Of a DNA stretch of 64,000 nucleotides, positions 12,483 to 25,300 are shown one piece after another. Both the position numbers and the translations under genes were made by a program. Each line of letters begins with the position of its first letter. Positions within the stretch are counted from its first letter, which is position 1. A model generated the notes under the pieces. The model was not told the origin of the DNA. It ran no database searches and saw only the letters and a program-made list of their open reading frames with translations. Origin of the DNA: Haematococcus lacustris (Eukaryota; Chlorophyta; Chlorophyceae; Chlamydomonadales; Haematococcaceae); assembly GCA_030144725.1 (NCBI GenBank), contig JASKMD010000029.1, positions 11,602,990 through 11,666,989 on the forward strand, written 5' to 3'.

Positions 12483-12669
12483 CATACATATATGGTGTTG
12501 TCCCCACAATGGCCGAGTTCTCCAGTGACTCCTACTATATCTTGAACACCACAGCTGCTGCAGTGCGGCCTGATCACGGCAAAGGGAACAGTACACTCAG
12601 TTTCCTAGGAAGGCACCCTCCTACAGGCAATCGTCTTTTTGCAGGCTGCTAGTTGGGGCCACCTGATTG

Positions 12670-13100
12670 CAGCCCCGGCGCAATGCGCCACCCGGGACCT
12701 TAATGACCTGCAGCCAAGCACATTCAGCACTTTGACAGCTTAAGTGTAGGATAAGACACAAGGTGTCGACGCACAATGCGGGGACACACAAGGCGGGGGC
12801 GGACCCGCACCTGGCGCCGCTTCGTATTCCACTCTTTCCTCCATCCTCTCGTTGTTTGCATAGAGGCGAGCGAGACGCTGCGATGTAACCAACAGGGGCG
12901 ACAAGTTATTACACGGCGCGCAACTCACGTAGCTCACAGTCGGCTAAGGACACGCACCTTTCGACTTCTTCGTCGGGCCCTGCTTTTGCTTGGCGGTGCC
13001 CTTCCGCTCCTTTCGCGCCATTGCGCGATGTGCTTTGAGACGGCTGTAGCTTTTACTAGCCGGGTCAGGATTGGGTGTACGTGCCCGACAGGTCCTGTTG
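12670..13100 (-). pseudogene. Fanzor/TnpB-like element, 5' fragment
   Basis: The start codon is at 13,021 and is followed by a basic exon (MARKERKGTAKQKQ, then KKSKG). A donor GTGCGTGTCC follows, then a second short exon with RLARLYANNERMEERVEYEA ending at another donor. A third exon after CTTGGCTGCAG opens with VIKVPGGA and is broken off near 12,670. The same exon order, the same intron sequence (CTAGCCGACTGTGGGCTACG-like) and the same 5' leader (ACAGCCGTCTCAAAGCA before the ATG) recur at 31.75 and 39.98 kb, which shows a common mobile origin. No nuclease motifs remain in this piece. Confidence 0.6.
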
Positions 13101-14135
13101 CGACGCAAGTAATGACGATAGCCAGCTACAACAAGTGAGTTTAAACATCAAGTAGACAAGCCCTCACAAAGGGCGGGGATGTAAGCATGAGCTGTAGAAG
13201 CTTGAGCTGGCGATGGAGACAGGCCGGAGGTCCTGAGGCAGTTCCTAGTAGGACGAGTGGTGATGGTCGATATATCCCGCACAAGCCGAGTTCACAAGCA
13301 GCCCCAGTGAGGCCCCCTTCAGTAATCTCAACAAAATCTTTCAGGTGAGAGGGTAGGAACGCAAGCTGGCAAAGAAGGCACACAAACTGAGTGGGCAGAG
13401 CCGATGTGGGGCTTAAGCACGGTAGCCTGACGTTTTGCAATAATGAGCACGAAGTTTTTGATTATAACTTGTGCTTGAATATGGATTAGCATGAGGACTG
13501 TAGGGTCATGCTCGCAATGCCTCGTTCCTGTTCCAACTGTGTTTTTCTTGTGTGGCCACTCGTATGGCCCCTGCTGCTAGGTGTCTGTAGCTCACCAAGC
13601 GGCGCATTCTTTGCAGCGAGGAAACTACCAAGCTCCACCACCTGCATGCAACGTATGAGCTTGCCCCGCATTCTCAACGATCGTTGGCTATACACCGTAC
13701 ACTTCTGTACTCCAATAGCAGGAACGTGGCCTTCCCTTAACCCTCCCACCCTAAGTCTGCCCGCCTGGCTCATTGTCATGTCTCTGTGCCAGAAACACAC
13801 TCTCCACCAGCAATCAGTGATGCACATTTCTTTGTGCAAGCCCGGACGATAAGTTGTTGTTCATTGCAACAACAGCAGCGCCGCCACATGGGTTATGTGG
13901 TCAGCTACATAGCAAAGGGGCCTAGCCCATGCACAGGATGACAACAATCAGTAGCGACCCATTTACCTCTGCTGCACCAGCTGCATGACTCGGCTTACGT
14001 GCACCAATAGCAGGCAGTGAGTCTTGCAGCTGCAGCCAAGCTAGCATTCAGCAGCTACGACGCGAAGACAAGCCACTGCGACAGCCGCAGCCAGGCATGT
14101 GCTGCTGCCGCCAGCAGCAGGGCAGCAGCAGTCTG
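13101..14135. other. Gap between mobile fragments and the kinase gene, no supported gene
   Basis: Open frames of about 100 codons occur (for example 13,141-13,440 minus and 13,508-13,852 plus), but neither has a recognisable motif and both overlap other open frames. The right end should include the 3' untranslated region of the CDKG-like kinase, whose stop codon is at 14,136-14,138. No TGTAA signal is evident close to it. Confidence 0.4.
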
Positions 14136-17100
14136 TCATCCGGCTTTGCGGGGGGCAAACATGGGCATCAGCTCCTTGCGTTGCGGCAAGGGAGGCTCTG
14201 TAAACCACCTGAGCGGCAGGCAGCAGGCCAGCACCAGACACATCAATTCCAGAGGGCCTGTGCTGCCAAGACGACGGCACTGACACGGCACTCACCCCCA
14301 CACTGACTACCCCCTTTCCACGCACGGACCACTGCCTCCAGACAAAACTACTAACCGCTCTCATCGGTGATGCGATCAGCAACCCACTTTTCGTAACTGA
14401 TTGAACAAAGCCACCAGCACCACTGCCATCGTTGTCCTGATGGCGCCATCATCACAGCCACAGGGCAGCCTGGCCCTCACCTGTGCCTCAGGGCCTCCTC
14501 AGCACTCAGGCGGCGCTCAGGGTCCCAGGCCAGCAGGCGCGACAGCAGGTCATAGCCAGCCTCTGTCAGCGTTGTCCCACCAAGGCTCAGGGACGCGGTG
14601 GTGAAGCGCGCCCGCAGCTGGCTAGGCACCTGAATGCAGCAATCCACCCACACATGCACTCACGCATACCCACACACAGTTATAGACAGTCGCACTGTTT
14701 CTTTCAAAACATCATTTGCAGGCCTGGATTGAGGCATGGAAGGGGGAGGAATAAGATGATATGGGCAGAGTAGCAGAGAGAAAGAGAAGACAGAGAGAAG
14801 ACAAACCTGGCAGAGAGAGAAAACAGACCTGACAGACAGAGAGAAAACAAACCTGACAGACAGACAGAGAGAAGACAGACCTGGCAGTATGCCTCAATAG
14901 GGCAGTGGGTTAGTGTCAGGTGTGCACAGGCAAGGCCTGGTGCTTGGGTGCATCAGCAGCAGGAGGTGGGCGCCACACCTGCTTGAGGTTTATCATCTTG
15001 AAGTTGGGCAGCTTTTTCAAGCCTGGCCACTCCGTCTCAGTGGGGGTGCCCAGCAGCTGCACCATCTTGTCGATGTAGTCCAGGTCCCCTTGGCCCGGGA
15101 ACAGGGCCTTACCTGCAGCAGGCGTGGCCACACAGCCCCCTCAAGAAGCACGCTGCATACAGCATGGGGGGACCAGGCCAGGCCAGGTCAGGTGAGGCCA
15201 TGTCAGGCCAGGCAAGCTGTAGCCATGCCTTGGTCTACTACAGCCAGTGGCCTAGCCAGCCTCGTCACTCATGTCTACGTGGCGTAGCATTTCACAACAT
15301 GCCGCACAGACCACGCCACAGTGCTAGGCAACCCAGTCCTCGGCCCAGTCAGCAACCTACGCGGTGCCAGTCGAGGGTAGGGAAAGCTGGAGGATGCAAG
15401 GGTGACCAGGGTGGCAATGCCTAGCCAGGAGCACTTTCCTCCGTAGCTAGCATGCCCACCTGCACCCTGACCTCGGCATCTGCACCTGCCTCAGCCAACC
15501 ACACGTTGCCTATCCTGGCCTTCCAGGTCTGGGCCCTCACCTGTCAGCAGCTCGCCCATGCAAGCCCCCACAGACCACATGTCCACTGCGGTGCTGTACA
15601 GGGGGGTGCCAAACAGCAGCTCAGGGGCGCGGTACCACAGTGTGCACACCACGCTGGTGTAGGGGCGCAGCGGGTCGCCAAACTGCCTGAGGGAATCAAA
15701 TAGACAAACAGATGATCAGGTAGACAATGGCAAGAAAAAGAAGAAGATTAATCCAGCGTGGAAACCAGCGTGCATAGGGAAGGGAGGAGCTCCCGCCTGT
15801 AGGCGGCTCGGCCTGCTCCGACCCTGGGTGGACTGAGTGACTGGGTTGACTGTGGCAAGCAGCCTCCACTAACTACAGGTTGTCTGGCAGCGGGTAGGCA
15901 TCAGGAGGAAGAGGAGGAGGAGGAGGAGGAGGAGTCGTGAAGCGATGACCTCAGTATGACCCAGTGCCCATGACTGGCAGCAGGAGCCAGCAGGACAGGC
16001 AGCGAGGCGAGCCAGGGACACAGGGCAGCGGGGCCATTGCATGTGCGGGGTGGCGGAAGGCAGCTGTTGGTCACACCTCGCCATGCCAAAGTCACACAGC
16101 TTCAGCTCCCCCTTGCTGTTGTACAGGATGTTGGAGGTCTTGAGGTCGCGGTGCAGCACCCAGTTGGCGTGCAGGTAAGCGATGCCCTCCAGGAGCTGCA
16201 GCATCAGGCACTTGGCTTCGGCGGCGCTGAAGGGCCGGCTGAAGGCTGTCTTGTCCTCCATCAAGCTCTTCAGGTCGTGGTCCATGTACTCCATGACCAT
16301 GAAGATATGGTCTGGGTGCCTGGCAGGGTGGCCAGGGTGAGAGGGCAGACGCTGAGCAGCATGGAGGGCGCAGCACCAGGGACCTGGTCATACTGACTGG
16401 GTCATCACCCTGACCCTGGTCCGGGGCTGTGGTCCTACCTGTGGCTCATTACAATCTCCTCCACGTTGACTATGTTAGGGTGGTGGAAGTTGAGCAGGAT
16501 GTTGATCTCCCGCACGCTGGTGATGGGGAAGCCGTCCCGCTCCTTCTCCATCTTCACCCGCTTCAAGGCCACAATGCGGCCAGATGACTTTTCCCGCGCC
16601 TGCGCAGCACAGGGCGCCAGAACGCGACTCAAGCCTGCAGTGAGGCAGGCAGGCAGGCAGGCAGTGAGGCGCATCAGGGGCAGACAGGAGCCATGAAGGC
16701 AGGCAGACATGAGGCAGCAGGGGCAGGTGTTTAAAGCATGGAGCAGCAGTGTGGGATGAGGGGATGCTGAGACACAGCCGTTGCCATGATGTGTGCTGCT
16801 AGGCTTTGGAGTGACCTTCTTGGCCACTAGCTGAGCCAACTGCTGTATCACAAGATGGCAGAGGTTTTCCAGGCAGGTTCCACAACGTGCACCAACTGGC
16901 GTGTGGCATGCATCAGTGCTGAGGTGGAGTACAGTGAGCCACAAGGCAGCTAAGCAAGGCTTCATGGGTGCACTGAGCAAGGCGTGATGCGTGAAGGGAG
17001 ACAAGGGGTAGACAAGGGGCTACAGGGGGTCAGACTGTGAAGGGTGCCAGAGCTGTATGGCTCAAGGGCTGTGTGGCTCATTTCACAGGTATGGCATCAT

Positions 17101-19431
17101 GGGCAGCAGGCATCAGAGATGCAGACATCATGTGCAGCTGTGCTCAAGAGCCAAGTGTGCATGTGCCCTCTCAACACACATGCCACCGGGCACCCGGCCC
17201 AGCTGCTGCTGCGAGTGTGCCAGCCTTATCCACCACCACGGGCCTATCTTGTACAGCTGGCTGGGAACAGGTGGCTGGAACTGGCTGGCAGGGATGGTTA
17301 AGCTTGACAAGTCTGAGGCTGCTGCAGAGCAGGCCAACGAACAACAGTCACAACAATAGGCTGATTTGCACTCCCTGCATTTAGTACACAATCATCACCT
17401 ACTGGCTGTAGCCATTTCTGTGACAACATTCGTGAAGTCTGAAGTTGGTATGGTTTGTATGGGCGCCTGGCTGCTCACACATGGTCAGCTCCTGGCCCTA
17501 CCTTGTACACAATGCCGTACGTGCCCTCGGAGATCTTTTCTATTCGTTCAAAGAGGTCCACGTTGCGACACTCCTTGCGCATGTCATACCGGCTGCGGCG
17601 CATGTGCCAGTGGACCCCAAGACTTGTGCACTGCAGGTCTAAGGAGAGGAGGCTGAGCTCTCCATTCTGCTGAATGATGGAGCGGCAGGATCAGAATGGC
17701 AGGCGACAGCATGGGCGAGAGCAGCACCTGCACTGGGAACCTGGCCACTGCCACAGCCAGGTGTGCTCCAGCTATGACCCACAAACCTCCTCACCTGATT
17801 GTGTGCTGGGTAGGAGGCGAGGCCGCCCCCTCACTGCCTGGCCCTGGCTCTGAGTCAGAGCCATCATCAGAGCTGAGGAGTCCTGCACCCTGCTGCCCGG
17901 CGGCCGCCTGACCTGCCCCTGCTGCCGCATCCAAGGCTGGTGAGCCAGTACGTGCCAGCTGTGAGGCTGCCACCACTGCAGCAAGTGGCCCGCCCTTTGC
18001 TGCATGTGGCTTGGCTGGGCTGCTTGACTTCTGCTCGTCAGTGTCGTCCCCGTCTGCTGCGGTCAACCACCTGGATGCCAGACCTGCACAGGGTAATTGC
18101 TGGTGTGTGACGTCTCACAGTGCTGCTGCTGTGGGTGCAGGGTGCCAGAGTTGGAAAGCAGGCCTTGCATGTCGCACCTTTGCTGGCATGGGCCTCCGTG
18201 TCACCGTCATCTTCATGCAACCCCTCCTCTGACTCCTGGTGTGGACTGTTGCCATTGGCTTGCTGGTGGCCACTGATGATGCTGGGATCCTTGCTTTCAC
18301 CTGCAATCACAACGGGGTGCTCACTGTCTGATGGTGGGTCAGAGCATAGACGGGACCAGACATTGGGCTGTGACCTTCAGCCTTGGAGGCTTTGGAGGCA
18401 GCCTCAGCTCTATCCTGGTCAACGTGTCACACATATCCCACACATCCTGGCTATGCAGGCACTTACTGGCTGACTCTGACATGGATGGCGATGCCTTCAT
18501 GGCTGCTGGTGCGGATGGATCAAAATCCAACTCAAGCTGCCGCTGCTTGAATTCAAGGGCTTCCAAAGCAACCCTGTCCTGTATTGAGAGGGGTGAGGAT
18601 GCAGATGTTGGCTCCATGCCTGCTGCTGCTGCCTTCTTGGAAGCAGGCTCCCACACAATGGGCACATGCTTGCGCTTCCTGCTGCCTTCAGCCAGGATCT
18701 CCCCTGCCTCTTCGTCCTCCACCTCGCCAGAATCGTCATCGCCAGCTTTGCTACAGAACACCTGCTTGCTGTGCTTTAGGACCTCCGCGAGGAAGGTGTT
18801 TTGGCTGCAAGGCATGCAGCGAGGCACACGAACAGCTACATGATGTGGAGGTACAGCTTCTTCCAACACCTTTGTCCCTAGTGCTCACCCTAGCACTGGT
18901 GTGTTGCCCTTGCGAGCTTGGCTGCCTGACATAGTCCTGTCATCCTTCACGTCCTGCACATACGCAGCGGTGAAGGTTGAGGATGACGGTCCATGTGCTG
19001 CCAAACAGCCTCGGCCCGAGGACCATACCTTGGCCTGTGGCGGAGTAAGCTGCTTTGCAGGCAGCGGCGGAGCCCCAGGCAGCGACCGCGACCTGGGTGG
19101 GAGGCCCGCACGGTCGTGCCTATGATCGCCGTGGCTACGACCGTCTCTGTCCCTGCTGCGTCGTTCTAGTCCTTCCCTGCGCACCAAGGACCCATTGGCC
19201 ATGCTGAGCTCCTCAAACTGCAGCTGCACGCTAAGCTGAGCTGACAAGGCTTGCTATATACCTTGGGTCGCTTGCTGACTTATGCTGCGGTCTGGCATCA
19301 TTTTCCCTGCGAGGATCGCTGCTCCTGCGTGCTGGTCGGTCGTCTAATCCCACTGAGTTTCGCTCCCTGCCGTGGTCTCGTGCGTCTGCTGTTCGGTGCT
19401 GTCTTCCTGGTCGGTTTTCGTCAACTGGCAT
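14136..19431 (-). CDS. CDKG/CDK11-type cyclin-dependent kinase (PITSLRE-like)
   Basis: Twelve exons join in phase with GT-AG borders: 19,431-19,262; 19,230-18,889; 18,804-18,467; 18,300-18,178; 18,056-17,795; 17,652-17,502; 16,599-16,439; 16,319-16,077; 15,686-15,541; 15,112-14,979; 14,629-14,481; 14,208-14,136. They predict about 763 aa. The first about 400 residues are Arg/Ser/Asp/Glu-rich, as in CDK11/CDKG. The kinase domain shows glycine loop [19 protein letters not shown] lysine, cyclin-contact helix [15 protein letters not shown] catalytic loop, DFGMAR, LWYRAPE and a C-terminal RWFTEPPLP tail. PITSVRE instead of PITSLRE and the SEGTYG loop place it with plant CDKG and animal CDK11. Those kinases pair with cyclin L and act in transcription and pre-mRNA splicing; that role is inferred. 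The start at 19,431 was chosen because the basic first exon splices in phase. The acceptor at 17,652 is the least certain border. Confidence 0.9.
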
Positions 19432-20397
19432 CCGGGGAGGGTCTCAATGCTGACACCTAAGGGGCCCAATGCCGAGCCCTCCCCGAACCCAGAAAAAAGG
19501 GGGCAGGCACGAAGCAGGAGTAAGGATGAGGAACGATATAAGCTAGGTGGGTCGTTACACAGCTGGGTGGCTAGCCTAGACCCAACAACTTCATGCACCT
19601 TAAACCCAACGCAACCGCATGCGGAATAGTTTGCAACTCATTCAAAATGCTCATCAACTTGTCTGCTCGCAGTAAGTACTTCGCTTAGTAGTACAGTGAA
19701 ACCTCTGCACGTCTACCTCGAGTCACTCCTAGCTTGGGATTTCTGGTACTTACTTCTAGCTATGTCGTCATACAGCTGCAAAGTAGTTACTAGCCAGGGC
19801 TAATTCATATTTAGCGTTTGGGGCAAGCATGTTTGGGTGTTAAGCTCATTCCGGCACTGTCGTCCCGGCCGAGGTTGAAGTTTGCATCCCGGTTGAAGTT
19901 TGCATCCCGTCAGCAAATGCAAAGTTCGCCGCTCCATCTGGCCCGTTCGCTTATGACCCCCTTGTGACGCTGCGGGAGCTGCTGCCGGCGGTACGCGGAC
20001 GTATTGCGCAGCGCAACCAGAGAAGGCGACTAGATGGGCACGGGTGTGTTGCAAAAGAACTCCTAACAATGTTGCCGCCAGGTGCTGGGCCGGGCCCGGG
20101 CCGCAAGCGCAGGGCCATGCGGTCCTTGTACAGAGCCGAGCAGTGGTGCTTGTCCAGAGCGGACGTGGCAGAGGGAGCTTGGGTTGCAGCGGGCACCCTA
20201 GCGGGCCCATAACCCCATCAGGCGCCTTAAGTTCACTCCTGCTATGGACCTGTCTCGGCCTTGCTGTCCCGGCCTTGCTGCAGCCATAACCATCACAAAG
20301 ATACCGGCTGGGGGAAGAAGGGGCTCTGAGCAAAGTATCAGAGATACTGGCTAGCCTATGGAGCGTCCTACTCTCAGGTCATGCCCCACCTCCATGC
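19432..20397. other. Divergent intergenic region between CDKG-like kinase and K+ channel
   Basis: The two neighbouring genes point away from each other, so both promoters should lie here. A plus-strand open stretch of about 100 codons (about 19,900-20,212, containing VTLRELLPAVRGRI and RSLYRAEQWCLSRADVAEGA) looks protein-like and could be a 5' exon of the channel or an unrelated gene remnant. I cannot join it in phase. A 16-base direct repetition, GGTTGAAGTTTGCATC, occurs twice near 19,870-19,905. Confidence 0.4.
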
Positions 20398-22290
20398 ATG
20401 CCCCCCCTGCTCCTCGCAGCCGAGTCCGCTCTGGAGCTGCTCCGTCTACTTGGCAACGAGGGGGATCGTGTGTCCCGCGCCCGCTTCGACTTCTTCCTGC
20501 TCGCCCAAGCTCACCTGCAGCAGCAGCGAGCCGCCGCGGCCGTGTTGAACAGCCCACCCTCCACATCCCCACTCCGCAAGCGCTTGCAGGCAGGCCTCAC
20601 CGCCACCCGCCGCCTGCTGTTCTGCTGCTGCGCCCCCTTGACCGGGCAGGCCAGACCCCAGCCCTGCCCACACACCCACGCGCCCTCCAGCAGCCAGCCA
20701 GCCGCCCACCCCAGCCTGGTTACCTCCTCCTTCTCCCCCATAGCTGCCAAGAGCCACAGCGTGGGCACCATGCATCTGGGGCCGGGCACCAACATCGCCA
20801 CAGACAGCGTGTATGCCTTCGTGGCCCCGGAGCACCAGCTGGGCATCCGCCAGTGGCAGCGCCGCCACGCCCAACCCCTTGACGACCCTGCCCTTCCCTC
20901 CTCCTCCTCCTTCCTGGCACCCCCCCTAGCCAGGCAGCAGGCCCTGACGCCCTGTGGCAGCCTGGCAGCAAAGGGCGGCGCGGGGCCAGCGGGGGGTCAG
21001 GCGGGGGCAGCTGGGCACCAGCCTTCGTGGATGTCAAGCGGGGAGAGGGGGGAGGCGGCGGGGCGGCAGGCACCACCACCCCGCTCGGTGCTGGGTCTGG
21101 GTATGTTGAGCGTGGCATCCCCCATGTCAGGCATCTGGGTGGGTGCCGGTCATGTGGCTGCATGGCCATGGGCAAGGGGAGGGGAGGGGTAGAAAGGAAA
21201 GGGTTTAAGGAGGCAAAGATCCCCTGTGAGGGCACTGTGAGGGCGGTTGGAGCCAAGAGGTGGAGGGGAGGAGGGGTGGAGGGGTGGAGGGGTGGAGGGG
21301 TGGAGGGGTGGAGGGGAGGAGGGGTGGAGGGGTGGAGGGGTGGAGGGGTGGAGGGGAGGAGGGGTGGAGGGGTGGAGGGGAGGAGGGGTGGAGGGGAGGA
21401 GGGGTGGAGGGGAGGAGGAGGGAAGGGGAGGAGGAGGGGAGGAGGGGAGGGGAGGAGGAGGGGAGGGCCCATTGCATGACGTAGTCAGCTTGTGCACTGC
21501 TGCATCACTTGTTTGGCACCATGGCCCACGCTGAGCTTGCTGCTGGCTGCCTGGAGGCAGGCCCCTTACCCCTTGCTCTGGCCTGCTGGCTGCCGCAGTA
21601 CTTGTTCATGCTGCTGTGGGATGCGGTGTACGTGGCCTTCTTTGTGCCACTCTCCATCGCCTTCTGCCACGATGTATTTGGCACCTGGGGCGGCTGCAGC
21701 TGGGCTGAGCTAGCCTCAGGTAAGCGTGTGGGCCCCACAGCCTGCCTGCCTGTTTTCCTGCCTGCCCTGCATTGTCTGCGGCTGTGCCCCTGCTGCTGCT
21801 GCACCACTGCTGCTGCTGCTGCTGCTGCTGCTGTGTTCTGCTGCACAGATGACCACTGCTGCTGCTGCTGCTGTGTTCTGCTCCACAGCAGCAGCAGCAG
21901 CAGCAGGGGCCCAGCACCCAGCCCTGCCTAAGGCAGCAGCATTAGGGCTGAAGGGCATGGGCTCAGGGCCCAGGGGCAGTCGCAGTGGCGTCCTGGCTAG
22001 GATACAATGTGCTGACGGACTGGCTGGCACAGCTGCCCGGCAGCCCCTGCTGGTGGGCTGTGTGATGAGATGACATGGCCAGGGAGTGGGTCGGCCTTTG
22101 TGGTGCCCTGGGTGAGGCTGAGGGACGTCTGTGTCGCAGCTGCGTGCAGCCCAGGCCTGCATGCTACCTGCAACCTCTCTCTCAGCCTCCCCCTCCATGT
22201 TGACTGTTGACAAGCTATGGCGGCGGTAGTGGCTCCAACAGCAGGCCTGGTTCTGGCCCCTGCTCATGTTCGTACCGCTGCTGCTGCTAC

Positions 22291-22326
<36 letters not shown>

Positions 22327-22334
22327 TGCTGCTG

Positions 22335-22383
<49 letters not shown>

Positions 22384-25300
22384 TGCTGCTGTTGCCCACA
22401 CTGTTTCTTGAGGCCAGGTCTAGTGTTCTTCGTAAACATCTTGTTGAAGCTGCACACGGCAGTGGTGCTACGCCACCTGCACAAACGATTGGAGGTGGTT
22501 GAGGTGAGGGGCAGCAGCACAGGGTGGGGTGCAGGGCATGCAGCTGGATGTTGCCTGGCTGGCAAGGCAGCGGGGAGGCGGCGGGGAGGTAGGGGTGGGG
22601 GGTGGGAGGTGGTGCTTGCTTGTTGGCCTTGATCCCCTTGTGACGAACCCTGTTGGAGGGCGGCAACGGTACCTACCCTCTGTCATGCTGCCTCCCTCAC
22701 TCCTCCCTTGATGCCCGCCCCCTGTCAAGGTCAATGTTATCCTTCCCTCCTCTCATGCATTTCTAGCTCCGTCTTTAACCTGGAGCAAGCCAGGGGCTGC
22801 CCCGTGATTGTTGTCTGCCGCCAGGGGCGCCTTGTGTGCCGCTACTACATCCTGCATGGCTCCTGCTGGCTGGACGTGCTGGGCGCGCTGCCTGGCCTGT
22901 ATCAGGTGGGGCTGAGCCAGGCAGGGGGGGCTGCAGGGGCTCGCCAGCTGCACACTGCTGGGCTGCACCGGCCAGGCAGCAGCCCACACAGTAGCAGCAG
23001 CTGGGGCAGCAGCAGCAGCCAGTGCCTCAGCACCCACAGCCGGGTTAGCCCACGGCCTGCTGCTGGCGCTCCAACTGCCAACGCAACAGCAGCAGCAGCA
23101 GCAGCAGCAGCTGTCAGACAAGGCTCACCCAGGCTGACCCCCCTGCCTCACTATTGCCGCCTGCCTGCAGTTGCTGCTGATCCTGCTGCCCCGTGGAGAC
23201 GTGGCAGTGAGCGTGGGAATGGGCCGCGCCTTCACACTCATCCAGGTGCGTGACTGCCGCCGTCACCCTGCCTGAGTAGGCCACCCCGGCTGCAACCCCT
23301 GGTCATCGCCATCTGGCAGCCACCCCACCCCACCCCACCCCACCCCACCCCACCCCACCCCACCCCTGTGTGCTGCCTGGCTTACACAGGCTGTCCGGCT
23401 GCTGCGAGTGACCAGCCTGCTGAAGCAGCTGTACCTGGAGGTGTCCACCGGCACCCTGCACCACGCAGTGTCAAGGTGTGACGCATGTGGAGCAGGTGTG
23501 ACAGACAAAAGTGTGACAGTCCTGTTGTGCATCAAGGGTGCATAGGGCAGCAAGGGTAGACAGCTAGGTTGGAGTTAGGGGCTGGTTAGGGGGCCGCAAA
23601 GGCAAAAATGTTTGATGGGCTGGTGCCATGAAGCCAAGAGAGGGTCAAAGGGTAGAGGGGGAGGGTGAGGGGGTGCAGATTGCGCCGTGCCCATGTCGCG
23701 CAGTAGGGTGTCGCGTGGCAAGCAGTAAGAAAATGACCTGCTACTGAGTACTTGGTGTATGGGTGTCAAGCTTTAGGGCGGCTGTGCCGGTTGTGCCGCG
23801 CCCATGCCGATGCCAGTGGTGGGGCTGTGCAGGTGGATGTCCGGCATCACCCTGTATGCGGGGCTGCTGATGTACGCCGCCGCCCTGGCCGTCAACTTCT
23901 ACGCCTGCATCCTGGTGTTCATTGCGGAGGTGGCGGGGTAGGTGCGGGGAAGCACCCTGACTGCCAGCGCCAGCTTGCTTGGCTGCTTGGCTGCATTGGA
24001 CTGCTTGTGGCCGCTTCCCTGCTGGGCTGCTTGTGATGCAAAATCAGGGGTGGGTGGAGGTGCAGTGGCGTACACTAGCTGCCCACAATGAGGTAGGACC
24101 GCCTGTTTCCCTGTTGGGCCTTGCGGACAGCTCATCCTGCTCTGTAGTCTCTGTGGGCTGCCACACGGCCTGACCCCTGACTCAGGGCTAAACTCCCCGG
24201 ACTGCTTCATCAGCCTCACCAACCACCACCCTGCATGCACCCAATGCCCTGCCCCTGGTCGCCCCTGCCCTCTGCCCAGTCGCCCCTGGCCCCTGACCCA
24301 GTCACCCCGCCCCCTGCCTACCGCCCAGCCTGCTCAGCCTAACCCAGCCCTTGTACCTCGTCGCTTGCCCTGGGCACTGCCCAGCCCAGGCCAGTGCCGC
24401 AGCAGGTTTCCAATGCTGTGGGTTGTCAACACAGCCGCACCCCACTAAGGCTCAAGGCCCCCCTAGCCTGCTGCCTGGCGCCTGGGGCCTGCTGCTGGGT
24501 GTGGCTGCAGGCTGGCCGACAGCTGGCCCTCCACCAATGCCAACCTGGACCTGAGCCAGGGCAGCACCCTGCAGCTGTATGGGGTGGCGGTGTATTGGGT
24601 GATACAGACGGTGAGGGGGTGGCGGCAGCAGGGGCCAGGATGTGTAGGCCACTCATGGTGGCATTGGTCCTGCAGCTGCAGGGAAGGTGGGGGAGGCCAG
24701 GGGCAGGAGAGGGGCAGCTGCTTTCGATGCTCGTCCCCATGCTCCTCCTTCTCCTCACCATCATCAGCCTCATCCTGCTGCTGCTGCTGCTGCAGATGAC
24801 CAGTGTAGGGTATGGGGACATGTCCCCCAGCGGCATGTTGGAGATGGGTGTGATGTGTATGATCATGCTCACTGGCACCCTGGTGGGTGGAACCCCGCCC
24901 CTACCCCCCTGCCCCTGCCCCCCTGCCCCTGCCCCTGCCTCTGCCCCTGCTGCGCCCAGTGCATCAACACAGGCGTAAGGATCAGGGCTAAGAGGCAGGC
25001 GCCCTGGCAATGGGCGCTGGCGAGGGATTGGGGATTGATCACGGTGTCACGGGGTGGTGGTGGTGGTGGTGGTGGTGGTGCAGATGCTCGGTCTGCTGGT
25101 GGGCAGCGTGGCGGACATGTTGTCGTCTGCCTCGGCCTTTGCCAGGCGCACTGGGGCACTGAGGGAGAAGATGACTGAGGTGAGGTGAGGTGAGGTGAGG
25201 TGAGGTGAGGTGAGGGGGGCGGGGGTAGGGGGTTAGGGGGGTGGGGCAGCGGGGCAGGGCGGGGCAGGGAGCAGGCTGTATGATGGGAGTGGGAGGTGGT

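Noticed and set aside
21027..21497. Gly/Glu/Trp-rich or Pro/Ser-rich proteins
   Set aside because: Translations of the G-rich minisatellite in the first intron of the K+ channel.
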